The translations under genes were made by a program, and so were the position numbers. Shown here one piece after another: positions 53,586-62,314 of a stretch of DNA of 64,000 nucleotides. Positions within the stretch are counted from its first letter, which is position 1. The number at the start of each line of letters is the position of its first letter. Source of the stretch: Methanoregulaceae archaeon (GTDB lineage Archaea > Halobacteriota > Methanomicrobia > Methanomicrobiales > Methanospirillaceae); the NCBI GenBank assembly GCA_015660965.1, contig JACTVG010000004.1:1-64000 (forward strand). Reading direction: 5' to 3'. The notes below the pieces were generated by a model. The model did not search any database. It had not been told where the DNA came from and saw only the letters and a list, made by a program, of their open reading frames with translations.

Positions 53586-53999
53586 ATGGCACCAGTGGAT
53601 CAAGAGAAGGAGACTAAGGACAAGATCAATATTCTTGAAAAACAACTTGCAGACCTTCAACAGGGACTCTGCCTTGTACAAGATTATTATCATGACCTAG
53701 AAAAAGTAGCAGGTAAACAGGATGCTGAGGAGGATGTTAACCAGTCACTTTTAAAACCACTCTTAAAAGAAGACGAGGAATTCGAAGGGATCTGGAAGTT
53801 CCATGACGAAATGCTTATCCTCGATCCTCCTGCTCAGGTTCCATGTACCCAAATGTATGAATCGTTTGTCACTTACTGCAGGAATAAAGGTTGGGAGGCA
53901 ACAGACCGCCCATCTTTTGATTTTATATTCCTGAAAATGGGAATTCTACAAAGTTCTGAGCGGAATATGTGGCAGGGATATCGAATTCGCATAAATTGA
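53586..53999 (+). CDS. Small protein with a viral-primase-type C-terminal winged helix
   Basis: This 137-aa protein has an N-terminal helical, charged region (about residues 5-50) and a C-terminal domain (about 75-137: VPCTQMYESFVTYCRNKGWEA...SFDFIFLKMGI...RNMWQGYRIRI). That pattern (Y-F-C-G, then F..L, ending W.G.RI) resembles the wHTH at the C-terminus of phage and plasmid D5-type primases. No primase or helicase domain is attached, so this would be a domesticated fragment. The ATG at 53586 was preferred over the in-frame GTG at 53571, and a TATA-like TTTATCTTT lies at about 53549. Function unknown. Confidence 0.7.
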   Translation: MAPVDQEKETKDKINILEKQLADLQQGLCLVQDYYHDLEKVAGKQDAEEDVNQSLLKPLLKEDEEFEGIWKFHDEMLILDPPAQVPCTQMYESFVTYCRNKGWEATDRPSFDFIFLKMGILQSSERNMWQGYRIRIN

Positions 54000-54072
54000 A
54001 CCTTTATTTTTTATGGTATTTTGATTCTTAATACCCCATAACAAACTCTGATTAAAAGATCTGCTTTTCCAT

Positions 54073-55068
54073 ATGACTCAGATTAAGATAACAAAAAATA
54101 GCGGAATCCCACTGCTGGGTTCAATCTATTTTGGTGTTTTGGACCGCGGAACGAACCTTCTACAAATCCGGCCAAGCTGTGGATGTAACCTGAATTGTCC
54201 CTTCTGTTCGGTCGATGCTGGTCCGGAATCAACCACCCGTGCAACAAATTACGAGATCGAGAAAGATTATCTTGTTGAATATGTGCGGGAAATTGCAGAA
54301 TTTAAAGGAAACGGTGTCGAGTGTCATATTGATTCTCCAGGGGAACCGATGCTTTATAAGGAGATCGTCAAGCTTGTCGCTGATCTCAGAAAGATTAGCG
54401 AAGTCAGCATAATCTCCATGCAGACAAACGGCACATTACTTAACAAAAAGAACATTGCATCACTTGAATCTGCAGGGTTGGATAGAGTTAACCTTTCTAT
54501 TCATGCACTCAACCAAGAAATTGCTCAGAAACTTGCGGGTGTTCCTTGGTTTGACATTAATAAGATTAAAAATGCGGCTCGTCTTGTTGCTAATAGTAAA
54601 ATTGATCTGTTAATTGCACCAGTTTTCCTTCCAAAAATTAACGATGCCGAGATACCGGAACTAATAAAATTTGCAACAGAAATTGGAGCTGGAAAACGCT
54701 TTCCTCCGCTTGGTATTCAGAAATTTGAAAAATATAAATATGGCAGGTCTCCCAAAGGTATCAAGGTTCAGAGCTGGTGGCAGTTTTATAACTGGAGCCT
54801 CAAACCTTGGCAAAAAGAATTTGGCTGCAAACTTATTCTGAGCCCCAAAGATTTCGGCACAGTCAAACGGAAAATGCTCACGTCTTTTTTTGAGATTGGC
54901 GAAAAGTTGAAGGTTGATATCCGGGCACCGGGCTGGCTTAAGGGAGAGATGTTAGCTGTTTCTCGAGACCGTGTTGTCTCAGTGCTAAACTGTCAAAAAA
55001 ATTCTGGAACTATTCGTGTAAAAATTGTCAGCTCTAAGCATGGGATATACGTTGCAATACCGGTGTGA
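54073..55068 (+). CDS. Radical SAM protein of unknown substrate
   Basis: This 331-aa radical SAM enzyme has the cluster motif CNLNCPFC (CxxxCxxC, about residue 38-45) and FSVD-like CSVDAGPE downstream, then glycine-rich SAM-binding strings (HIDSPGEPMLY, SMQTNGTLLN). The C-terminal 60-70 residues contain a basic beta-rich segment resembling a TRAM-type RNA-binding module, suggesting an RNA substrate. I do not recognise a named family. A T8 run at about 55091-55098, just past its stop, may end the transcript. Confidence 0.82.
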   Translation: MTQIKITKNSGIPLLGSIYFGVLDRGTNLLQIRPSCGCNLNCPFCSVDAGPESTTRATNYEIEKDYLVEYVREIAEFKGNGVECHIDSPGEPMLYKEIVKLVADLRKISEVSIISMQTNGTLLNKKNIASLESAGLDRVNLSIHALNQEIAQKLAGVPWFDINKIKNAARLVANSKIDLLIAPVFLPKINDAEIPELIKFATEIGAGKRFPPLGIQKFEKYKYGRSPKGIKVQSWWQFYNWSLKPWQKEFGCKLILSPKDFGTVKRKMLTSFFEIGEKLKVDIRAPGWLKGEMLAVSRDRVVSVLNCQKNSGTIRVKIVSSKHGIYVAIPV

Positions 55069-55125
55069 GAACAACCCAGAATAATTTGGAATTTTTTTTG
55101 ATGGTTTGGAGAAAGAAAAAGAGAG

Positions 55126-55443
55126 TTATCCGAAAAGGGCTCCCAGCCCTGCCATTCCGCTCTCTTCATCTTCCTTCTTGTGTTCATCCTTCTTTTCATC
55201 CTTTGCTGGTGCTGCTGCCGCTGGGGCGCCAGATACTGCGGGGGCAGCTGCAACTGCAACTGGTGCAACGGCGGCCATGCTGATTGCATCCTCAATGTTC
55301 ACACCATCAAGTGCGGCAATAAGTGCTTTTACACGGGATTCATCAACTGCGACACCTGAGGCAGTTAGAACTGCCTTAACACCTTTCTCGTCAACCTTCT
55401 TGCCTGCCTTGTGCAGAAGAAGTGCTGCATAGATATATTCCAT
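55126..55443 (-). CDS. rpl12: Large-subunit stalk protein P1 (L12)
   Basis: This 105-aa archaeal P1/L12 stalk protein has [26 protein letters not shown] at the start, an Ala/Pro-rich hinge and the acidic end [15 protein letters not shown], which binds elongation factors. It is the last gene of the L11-L1-P0-P1 unit. Confidence 0.96.
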   Translation of the reverse strand: MEYIYAALLLHKAGKKVDEKGVKAVLTASGVAVDESRVKALIAALDGVNIEDAISMAAVAPVAVAAAPAVSGAPAAAAPAKDEKKDEHKKEDEESGMAGLGALFG

Positions 55444-55469
55444 CTCAATTCACCTCGTAAATTTTAATT

Positions 55470-56318
55470 TCACTTAACAATACCTTTCAACGCAATGCTT
55501 TCTCGCTGAGCTTTACCGATAATCGCATCAACCACATCTTTCTCATAGATGCAAGCTTCGACCGCAAGACTTCTCGCCTCTCTAACCGCTTTAGTCAGAA
55601 TTGGAGTGATAGTACTCTTAGTCGGGATTGCTGCATTAACAGAGAGGTTAAATGCTTGCTGAGACGCGAGTGAGATCTGTGCAAGGATTGCCGTTTCATC
55701 GATCGCAAGGACAGATGGTTCGTATACATCGCCCTGATAGAATGCTGCTTGGAGAATAAGACCGACATCCATTGGCTTAATGTCCATTTTGATCAGGACA
55801 TCGGCAACCTTGTGACTAATGACGGCACCCTTCTTCACGATTGTCTTCGTCTCGCGGATCTTTACCTTACCTCCTTCGATTGCTGCCGGGATACCTGCCT
55901 GCTGAAGTTCGCCCACAATCGGTCCTGGCTTGAAGTTTGTTGGACCTTTCTCAATGACAATATCTTCAGGTGCGGTTTCACCAGGCTTTGCTGCCATTTT
56001 CGTCTTGGTCTTCTCAAGCTGTTTGAAGAGTTTAAACGGGTTGTCGTTTGTGAAGATCATCGCAGAGTGACCGGAGATATATTTCGATAAATCGATCATC
56101 TTTCCGCCAATTTCACCGAGTGCATGTTCGATGAGTGTGTTGCGGGTCACTCTAATTAGCGCTTTACCCCTAAGGGAACGCCGGATTTGTTGCACTTGTG
56201 CCGCGGGGATGCCATACATATCGACAAGTCCAACGAGTGTGTATTTCTCAGCATTCTTTTTGATCTCGTCAATCTCGGCCTTCTTCCAGACCGGCAAGTG
56301 CCGTGTGTAAAGTGCCAT
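55470..56318 (-). CDS. rplP0: Large-subunit stalk protein P0 (L10), without the acidic tail
   Basis: This 282-aa P0 has the N-terminal RNA-binding domain (LPVWKKAEIDEIKKNAEKYTLVGLVDMYGIPAAQ, RVTRNTLIEHAL) and the insertion domain (EDIVIEKGPTNFKPGPIVGELQQAGIPAAIEGGKVKI), then the helical spine that docks P1 dimers. It stops after about 40 residues of spine. The acidic hinge and the terminal GLGALFG found in most archaeal P0 proteins are missing, and the bases up to rpl12 do not encode them. It abuts rpl1. Confidence 0.95.
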   Translation of the reverse strand: MALYTRHLPVWKKAEIDEIKKNAEKYTLVGLVDMYGIPAAQVQQIRRSLRGKALIRVTRNTLIEHALGEIGGKMIDLSKYISGHSAMIFTNDNPFKLFKQLEKTKTKMAAKPGETAPEDIVIEKGPTNFKPGPIVGELQQAGIPAAIEGGKVKIRETKTIVKKGAVISHKVADVLIKMDIKPMDVGLILQAAFYQGDVYEPSVLAIDETAILAQISLASQQAFNLSVNAAIPTKSTITPILTKAVREARSLAVEACIYEKDVVDAIIGKAQRESIALKGIVK

Positions 56319-56963
56319 TTACACCAACCTCACTGCAGGACCCATTGAAGTCTTCACATAGATCGAGCGGATATTCAGTGGCCCTTGTTCAAGAACAGAC
56401 TCGATTCTCCTTAGAATCGTGTCAATGTTCTCTGCAACCTGTTCCGGCTTCATTTTTGTCGATCCGACTTTCGTAGAAAACACCGTTCGGTCTTTAGTAC
56501 GGATCTTTACAGAATTACGGAGACGTTCAACGATAGGGCGGATATCAGTTCCACCGGTTATTGGCATTGGCATTCTGCCTCGAGGACCGAGACGAGGACC
56601 TAAAAATCTACCAACTTGTGGCATTACTGCAGTCTCTGCAATGAAAAATCGATAACTCGCGGCGATTTTTCGCGCCTCACGCGGTGCGCCACCTAATCGT
56701 TCAATCTCTTCAGGACCGAGAATCAGATCAACTTTGGCATCCTTTGCCTGTGTGACGATATCTCCTTTTCCGAGCACACATATCCCAACATTTTCGCCGG
56801 TTCCATTAGGGAGAAGAATCGTCTCGTCAATACGATTTTTCGGCTGCGCCATGTCGATATTCTTGAGATTGATGGTGATATCTATACTCTCAGAGAATTT
56901 ACGTTCAGGCGCCTTTTCGATAGCCGTTTTTACGGCTTCTAGTATTTTGGCCTTTTCAACCAT
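56319..56963 (-). CDS. rpl1: Large-subunit ribosomal protein L1 (uL1)
   Basis: This 214-aa uL1 has KFSESIDITINLKNIDMAQPKNRIDE, a middle Rossmann-like domain (GPEEIERLGG, LGPRLGPRGRMPMPI) and RSVKIRTKD-like NSVKIRTKDRTVFSTKVGS. L1 often represses its own operon by binding mRNA. There is a 50-nt gap upstream to rpl11 and none downstream to P0. Confidence 0.96.
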   Translation of the reverse strand: MVEKAKILEAVKTAIEKAPERKFSESIDITINLKNIDMAQPKNRIDETILLPNGTGENVGICVLGKGDIVTQAKDAKVDLILGPEEIERLGGAPREARKIAASYRFFIAETAVMPQVGRFLGPRLGPRGRMPMPITGGTDIRPIVERLRNSVKIRTKDRTVFSTKVGSTKMKPEQVAENIDTILRRIESVLEQGPLNIRSIYVKTSMGPAVRLV

Positions 56964-57013
56964 CAGTTACCTCCATAGTACGCGACCTTTCGATCTTCTA
57001 TGGTTTTCACAAT

Positions 57014-57490
57014 TTATTTCGTAAGAGCGCTGTCGTATTTGCCTTCGTTGATAGCGGCAATAACCTCTTTTGGTTTTTTGTCATCAATGGTGATGCCCAT
57101 GCTCACACAAGTACCGATGACTTCCTTTACTGCGGTCCTTAGCTCATAAGAGAGCATACCATCCTGCTTCATTTTAGCAATTCGAACAGCGGCCTCAAAT
57201 GGTAGGTTACCTACCACCTTAACGTTAGGCTCTGAAGACCCTTTCTCAATACCAACCTCTTTTTTAATAAGAGCCGACGTGGGCGGTACGCCCACCGTGA
57301 CTGTAAAGTTCTTTTTATCGTCGACTTCGACCTTAACAGGCACTTGCATACCATTGAATGTGCCCGTCTTTTTGTTGATCTCATCAACGACTGCTTTTAC
57401 GTTGATACCGAGTGGTCCAAGTGCAGGTCCCAATGGGGGTCCTGCGGTCGCCTTTCCGCCAGGTACTAAAACCTCGACCACTTCTGCCAT
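57014..57490 (-). CDS. rpl11: Large-subunit ribosomal protein L11 (uL11)
   Basis: This 158-aa uL11 has the early [29 protein letters not shown], which binds the GTPase-associated RNA, and [15 protein letters not shown] plus the C-terminal RNA-binding helix set. An extension runs to the archaeal C-terminal tail. The upstream 120 nt hold a hairpin candidate (57505-57530) just before the ATG. Confidence 0.96.
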   Translation of the reverse strand: MAEVVEVLVPGGKATAGPPLGPALGPLGINVKAVVDEINKKTGTFNGMQVPVKVEVDDKKNFTVTVGVPPTSALIKKEVGIEKGSSEPNVKVVGNLPFEAAVRIAKMKQDGMLSYELRTAVKEVIGTCVSMGITIDDKKPKEVIAAINEGKYDSALTK

Positions 57491-57504
57491 ATTTTGTCCA
57501 CCAT

Positions 57505-57530
57505 GCCGTCCCGTGTAACGGGCTTCTGGC
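57505..57530 (-). promoter_or_regulatory. Hairpin in the L11 leader, possible L1 autoregulation site
   Basis: On the minus strand GCC-AGAAG-CCCGT-TAC-ACGGG-AC-GGC forms two short helices (GCC/GGC and CCCGT/ACGGG) across an asymmetric internal loop (5 versus 2 nt), about 15-40 nt upstream of the L11 ATG. A helix-asymmetric loop-helix is the general shape of L1-binding sites, and archaeal L1 operons are known to be self-repressed through such leaders. The match to the exact L1 consensus was not tested. Confidence 0.35.
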
Positions 57531-57610
57531 GTGGGTTTGTATAGGTCTACGTTACATGACTTAAAGGTAGTGCGAAATAGATATTATAAAAAAGATGAAT
57601 TTTACTTCTT

Positions 57611-58159
57611 TTATTTCATGTCAGAAACTTTCTCTACTACTCTAACATTGTCACCACGGACTGTAATTGGTATTGGCACAACACTCTCATAAAGCTCGAC
57701 AGTAATTTCTTCCTTGGCAGAGTCAACTCGCTTAACAACTGCTTTCTCGCCTTTAAAGGGTCCGGCAATAAGCTCTACAATTGTTCCTTCCTCGATTCCA
57801 CTTACCACCGGTTTTGGTATGAGGAAATGGGCTACCTCATCAAGCATCATCGAGCTCTTCTCTCCTTCATCCTTCCCCTTGCGGACAACGGCCCGCGCGT
57901 GAGGGATCTTCTCTACGAGTTGCTCGATCCGATTTAATTTTTCGGAAGTCTCAATAAGGACGTAACCTTGCAGCTCATTAGGTACAATCACCGCGGTTAC
58001 ATTGATGTCGGTTGCCTTACTATCAATTGCCTTTTTTATGCTATCAGCAACTGTTCGTTCCTGTTTCGACGTTGTCTTGATCGCAAAAATACGATTATTT
58101 GAAACCTCAGTAGATGGTGTAGATTCCAGTGCCGTGGTGGAGGGGGTTTGTTCAGTCAT
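57611..58159 (-). CDS. spt5: Transcription elongation factor Spt5 (NusG family)
   Basis: This 182-aa archaeal Spt5 has a Thr/Ser-rich N-terminal tail, the NGN domain (IFAIKTTSKQERTVADSI...IVPNELQGYVLIET), and a KOW motif (EGTIVELIAGPFKGEKAVVKRV). It binds the polymerase clamp with Spt4 (not here). ATG at 58159 is preferred over upstream TTG/GTG codons and follows GGTGG. The usual archaeal neighbours secE and L11 are present. Confidence 0.94.
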   Translation of the reverse strand: MTEQTPSTTALESTPSTEVSNNRIFAIKTTSKQERTVADSIKKAIDSKATDINVTAVIVPNELQGYVLIETSEKLNRIEQLVEKIPHARAVVRKGKDEGEKSSMMLDEVAHFLIPKPVVSGIEEGTIVELIAGPFKGEKAVVKRVDSAKEEITVELYESVVPIPITVRGDNVRVVEKVSDMK

Positions 58160-58170
58160 AGCCACCAATA

Positions 58171-58377
58171 TTAGAATCCCAGCATCTTTTTATGTTCAAA
58201 AAGAATGAACAAGATAAATCCGATCAGGCCAATAAGAAGGACTCCCGCTGCAGCAACTATTGCAATTTTGGAGAACTCTTCACGAGTGGGTGTACGCGCA
58301 AGTTTCAATACCCGGAGGTATTTCCTAAAAAACTCCTCTTGGACGTTAACTTTGAAATCCGGCTTTGATATCTCCAT
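58171..58377 (-). CDS. secE: Preprotein translocase subunit SecE (Sec61 gamma)
   Basis: This 68-aa protein has the conserved amphipathic helix (FFRKYLRVLKLARTPTREEFSKIA) and one membrane segment (about residues 38-60), the archaeal SecE plan. It lies between ftsZ and spt5, as in most archaea. Confidence 0.93.
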   Translation of the reverse strand: MEISKPDFKVNVQEEFFRKYLRVLKLARTPTREEFSKIAIVAAAGVLLIGLIGFILFILFEHKKMLGF

Positions 58378-58383
58378 TTTTAC

Positions 58384-59475
58384 TCACTTGAGAAAATCGA
58401 TCTCAAACTGTTTCTGGACTTTTGGGGTAAGTTTCTCGTTCCTACCATATATCTGTGGCGACCGTACTCCTGTTACAACAAGTAACGTACGCATTTTATT
58501 CTGCATTGCAGGGTCTATTTGTGCACCCCATATGATTCGGGCATTTGGATCAACACGGTTGTAAACTTCTTGTACGACACCCTCTGCTTCCTCCATTGTC
58601 ATGTCAGGGCCCCCAACCACATTGACCAATGCGGCAGTAGCACCAGAAATATCTACATCCAACAGCGGAGACCGAATCGCCTTTTTTACCGAATCTGCAG
58701 CTTTATCTTCACTGTCACTCTCTCCCATCCCGATCATCGCAACACCACCGCGTTCCATAACAGTGCGAACATCAGCAAAATCGAGATTAACAAGTCCGGG
58801 CATCGTGATCAATTCGGTAATCCCCTTAACTGCACGCATGAGTACTTCATCAGCAACTTTAAAAGCGGCATAAAGGGGTAATTTTGGTACGACTTCGAGA
58901 AGACGATCATTAGGCACGACAATAACCGTATCTGCTACATCCCTTAAACGTTCGAGTCCGGCTTCTGCGTTCTCCATGCGAATGGTCCCTTCAGCGGTAA
59001 ATGGTAAGGTTACTATTGCAATTGTGAGAGCCCCCTCTTCACGGGCAGCCTTTGCAATAATCGGTGCACATCCAGTACCAGTTCCCCCACCTAGTCCAAC
59101 CGTTATAAAGACCATATCACAACCTGAAACCGCACCCCGGATCTCCTGCTCATTCTCGAGTGCAGCCTCTTCCCCAATTTGAGGGATGGAACCCGCACCC
59201 AGGCCACGGGTACGTTGCCTACCAATCAAGATCCGCTGATCAGCATGGGTTCGGATAAGGTGCTGTGCATCCGTATTGATAGCAATCATACGGGCGCCAT
59301 GGATACCCTCTTCCATCATACGAGTTATGGTGTTTGAGCCGCTGCCTCCGCAGCCGATCACGGTTATCTCTGTTTTGAGCTCGGCCAAAATCTGGTCAAG
59401 ATCTTCATTATTCTGAGCGACGGGTGTTTTATCGTCCCTCGCTTTAGTGAGTGCCTCTTCAACAATCGACCTCAT
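58384..59475 (-). CDS. ftsZ: Cell division GTPase FtsZ
   Basis: This 363-aa FtsZ polymerises into the division ring. It has [10 protein letters not shown] at the start of the GTPase domain, the T4 loop [10 protein letters not shown] (about residue 120), the T7 region with [11 protein letters not shown] and a short basic C-terminal tail. The N-terminus carries a charged extension of about 30 residues. It overlaps dtdA by 4 nt and precedes secE by 6 nt. Confidence 0.97.
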   Translation of the reverse strand: MRSIVEEALTKARDDKTPVAQNNEDLDQILAELKTEITVIGCGGSGSNTITRMMEEGIHGARMIAINTDAQHLIRTHADQRILIGRQRTRGLGAGSIPQIGEEAALENEQEIRGAVSGCDMVFITVGLGGGTGTGCAPIIAKAAREEGALTIAIVTLPFTAEGTIRMENAEAGLERLRDVADTVIVVPNDRLLEVVPKLPLYAAFKVADEVLMRAVKGITELITMPGLVNLDFADVRTVMERGGVAMIGMGESDSEDKAADSVKKAIRSPLLDVDISGATAALVNVVGGPDMTMEEAEGVVQEVYNRVDPNARIIWGAQIDPAMQNKMRTLLVVTGVRSPQIYGRNEKLTPKVQKQFEIDFLK

Positions 59476-60788
59476 GAAATGTTCTCCAATCCCGGGATGT
59501 GGATTCTGATTTCATTACTCGAAGACACCATCGCTGGTGTGACCACCCTGCCGCTTACTTCAACTGACTGCCCCGCTGCAAGTGCTTTATATAGCGGTCC
59601 TTGCGGTACCCCCAAATTGCGCGCTTTATCTGGGTCAAATCGGACTTTCTTTATGATAAGGTGATCTCCGTCCTGTGCAATGATCTCTTTAATACGTATG
59701 ATTTTTACGCACAATGTATTTAAATCGTTTATTATTCTGGTTGTATACTTTGCATAAGTGATGAAAACCGGAAGCAGGCGATTTTCTCTCCCGGATAGAT
59801 GAATGACGGGCAATTCATCGAGTCCTTGTAAAAATGCCTGTTCATCTACCTTTTGAACTTCAGAAAGTAGCACTGGATTGACACTGACCTTTTCTAGCTG
59901 TCCATTGGTGTCTATTGCATGGATATGGCAGCGAGCTTCTTTTGAAATTGAAGTTGTTAGATCTCTTATTTCACAGTACATTTTCCAAGATAGAGACCCT
60001 ATTCCAACAATTTCGCTTTCACTAAGTCTGTTAATTTGTAATGCGTGTAGTTGATTAGTAAGCTTCTTTAGTACTTCCTTTTGGAGAGCTTTTTTATCTA
60101 TATACGCTGCGACAGCTCCGGTTTTTTCCTGCATTTGGTGGATCAGTGCCTCATCTAACAACCCCACCTCCCTAGAATGAACAATATGCCCAAATGCACC
60201 ACGGGAATTGATCGCTATTTCAGTTTGGCGTGCAGCGTAGTGATTGCCCCCGAACCCTATAAGCGGAATGGCATCAATTGGTGCAGCTTCGAGCACACTT
60301 TTCGCGACTGCTTCTCCCGCTCTTTGATCGACCCATTCCTTCTCAGTACTGCCTATTTCGACAAAAAATGAGGGTATGCTCAGTTCAGTAGGACCGTGGT
60401 GTGTCACCTCATACGAGACCCGGTATCCTGAAGGGCAGTGCTTGAAAAGTTGTCTAAGCACTGCTTGCATCATGACCGGATTTGTCGGAGATAATGATTG
60501 AGAAGCCCCACCAAGCTCAGCTTTTCCGGTATTGCCCGTAACGTGAACTGTAAGAACGGGTATTGGATTGATACTTGAGTGACGTGAGAGAAAAATGAGA
60601 AGGTCTGCATCGATCTGCCTATCCACCCTGTCAGCAAAGATAAGTCTACCCTTGACTTCATAAAACTCGTATGTTCGCCCACTTCCCTGCAAAGCATCTC
60701 GAGAGCTTCCTTTAAGAAGTTCCTCAATGTGATTCCGGATTTGAGACCCTGCCAAGTCCTGTTGGGAATTTATTAGAGCGATTTTCAT
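59472..60788 (-). CDS. dtdA: D-aminoacyl-tRNA deacylase (DtdA) with long C-terminal extension
   Basis: This 438-aa protein starts with the archaeal DtdA fold ([53 protein letters not shown]), about residues 1-270, which removes D-amino acids from tRNA. About 165 further residues follow. Near the end comes [21 protein letters not shown]...GRVVTP, which resembles the substrate-exit motif (PPGPLYGKLK...DGR) of tRNase Z. No metal-binding HxHxDH is present, so the tail is not a full nuclease. It is the first gene of the ftsZ-ribosomal stalk unit. A TATA-like CTATATTTT lies at about 60843-60851. Confidence 0.88.
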   Translation of the reverse strand: MKIALINSQQDLAGSQIRNHIEELLKGSSRDALQGSGRTYEFYEVKGRLIFADRVDRQIDADLLIFLSRHSSINPIPVLTVHVTGNTGKAELGGASQSLSPTNPVMMQAVLRQLFKHCPSGYRVSYEVTHHGPTELSIPSFFVEIGSTEKEWVDQRAGEAVAKSVLEAAPIDAIPLIGFGGNHYAARQTEIAINSRGAFGHIVHSREVGLLDEALIHQMQEKTGAVAAYIDKKALQKEVLKKLTNQLHALQINRLSESEIVGIGSLSWKMYCEIRDLTTSISKEARCHIHAIDTNGQLEKVSVNPVLLSEVQKVDEQAFLQGLDELPVIHLSGRENRLLPVFITYAKYTTRIINDLNTLCVKIIRIKEIIAQDGDHLIIKKVRFDPDKARNLGVPQGPLYKALAAGQSVEVSGRVVTPAMVSSSNEIRIHIPGLENIS

Positions 60789-60932
60789 TGTGTGATATTG
60801 GGTATGAACCAGAATAAGCGTGCCTGATTAACGATGAATGGAAAATATAGATGTTTTTTTCAGCATTTTGGTTGTTCTGTACTAATACAACCTCAGTAAA
60901 CACAATAAAGAAGTAAAAAAAATAGTGTTACC

Positions 60933-61109
60933 ATGGACGAGAGAGAAATCGCAGATATCTTTAAAGAAGCTGGTATTGACAAAGAAATCAAATGCCCACA
61001 AGCATTTGCGATATCGCAGAAACACAAGATTTCAAAGAAGGCACTCGGTGACTTCTGCAATAGCCACCATATTAAAATTCGCGCCTGTCAATTAGGCTGC
61101 TTCAAATGA
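60933..61109 (+). CDS. Small cysteine-containing protein upstream of moeA
   Basis: This 58-aa ORF overlaps moeA by 4 nt (ATGA). It is helical and charged, with a possible helix-turn-helix (ISKKALGDFCNSHHIKIRACQLG) and four cysteines (C31, C42, C52, C56), the last group near two histidines (SHH). I do not recognise the family. Reading-frame continuity and coupling to moeA support it; a metal- or molybdate-related role is inferred only from position. There is no obvious Shine-Dalgarno before the ATG. Confidence 0.6.
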   Translation: MDEREIADIFKEAGIDKEIKCPQAFAISQKHKISKKALGDFCNSHHIKIRACQLGCFK

Positions 61110-62314
61110 GCTTGTTTTTAAAAGTCGTCCCTGCTTCCGACGCAATCGCGATAGTGAGGCATCTTGCACGGACAGTTGATGCTGAATATATCCCACTTAC
61201 TGAGGCAGTTGGACGAGTACTCTCTAAAAATATTAAAGCGGATATAGACATTCCAGGATATGACCGTTCGGTCGTTGACGGATTTGCGGTTCGAGCAGCT
61301 GATACAATTGGTGCTAATGATGCAATTCCAGCGATGCTGCGCTCGAAAGGCCGTGTTGAGATGGGAGGAAACATCCAACGAACATCGATAGATCCTGGTC
61401 AATGCTTTTACGTGCCAACAGGTGGAGTACTCCCGAAAGGTGCTAATGCGGTAGTGATGCTTGAAAACGCTGAAAATGTTGGTGATGAAATACTCATTAA
61501 AAAACCAGTGGCTCACCGCGAGAACGTTTTGTTGTATAATGAGGATTTTTCAAAAGGAGAATTGGTTATTTGTCGTGGTAAACGACTGACATCTCAAGAT
61601 ATTGGTGTTCTTGCAGCGGTTGGATGCATTCAAGTTCCGGTTTTTTTAAAGCCAATTATAGGTGTTCTATCTACGGGTAATGAACTCGTCTCCGCAACAG
61701 AAGTACCCGGATCTGGACAGATCCGAGATAGCAATTCCAACATGGTGGGGTCTTTTGTGCAGGAACGTGGATGTCATCCAAAATATTTTGGAATTGTTAA
61801 AGATAACCAAGAATCGTTGTATGCAATTCTAAAGAAAGCGGTTGCAGAATGCGATGCAGTATTGATATCAGGAGGAAGTTCAAAGGATGACCGAGATATG
61901 GTTGCTTCATTGATCGGTGACCTCGGTGAGGTATTAATCCATGGTATTGCAATTGCTCCTGGAAAACCCACGATTATTGGATGTTCAGATCAAAAACCTA
62001 TCATAGGACTTCCGGGGCATCCGGCATCGGCGTTTATTGTTCTTTTCGTAATAGTTCGTCATCTGATTGACGGTATGACTGGTGATGCATCACCTCAACA
62101 GGAAAAGGTTCGAGCTCGTATAAATCAAAACGTACCCTCACAAAAAGGTAGGGAAGATTATGTTCGAGTCTTTGTTGAGGGAGAAAAAGCAACCCCGCTC
62201 TTCGGGAAGTCTGGATTATTGAATACGCTCGTGCGGAGCAATGGAGTTATCCAGATTCCAGCGGAAAGCGAGGGACTTGAGGTCGGAGATCTGGTTGAGG
62301 TGTGGTTGTGGTAA
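61106..62314 (+). CDS. moeA: Molybdopterin molybdenumtransferase MoeA
   Basis: This 402-aa MoeA inserts molybdate (or tungstate) into adenylylated molybdopterin. It shows IPGYDRSVVDGFAV, the mid-domain ISGGSSKDDRDMV, and GLPGHPASAFI of the active-site lid. The length is that of a normal MoeA. The stop of the small upstream ORF overlaps its ATG, and the next moeA-like gene starts within its last codons (GTG at 62308). Methanogens need this for formylmethanofuran dehydrogenase and formate dehydrogenase. Confidence 0.95.
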   Translation: MSLFLKVVPASDAIAIVRHLARTVDAEYIPLTEAVGRVLSKNIKADIDIPGYDRSVVDGFAVRAADTIGANDAIPAMLRSKGRVEMGGNIQRTSIDPGQCFYVPTGGVLPKGANAVVMLENAENVGDEILIKKPVAHRENVLLYNEDFSKGELVICRGKRLTSQDIGVLAAVGCIQVPVFLKPIIGVLSTGNELVSATEVPGSGQIRDSNSNMVGSFVQERGCHPKYFGIVKDNQESLYAILKKAVAECDAVLISGGSSKDDRDMVASLIGDLGEVLIHGIAIAPGKPTIIGCSDQKPIIGLPGHPASAFIVLFVIVRHLIDGMTGDASPQQEKVRARINQNVPSQKGREDYVRVFVEGEKATPLFGKSGLLNTLVRSNGVIQIPAESEGLEVGDLVEVWLW

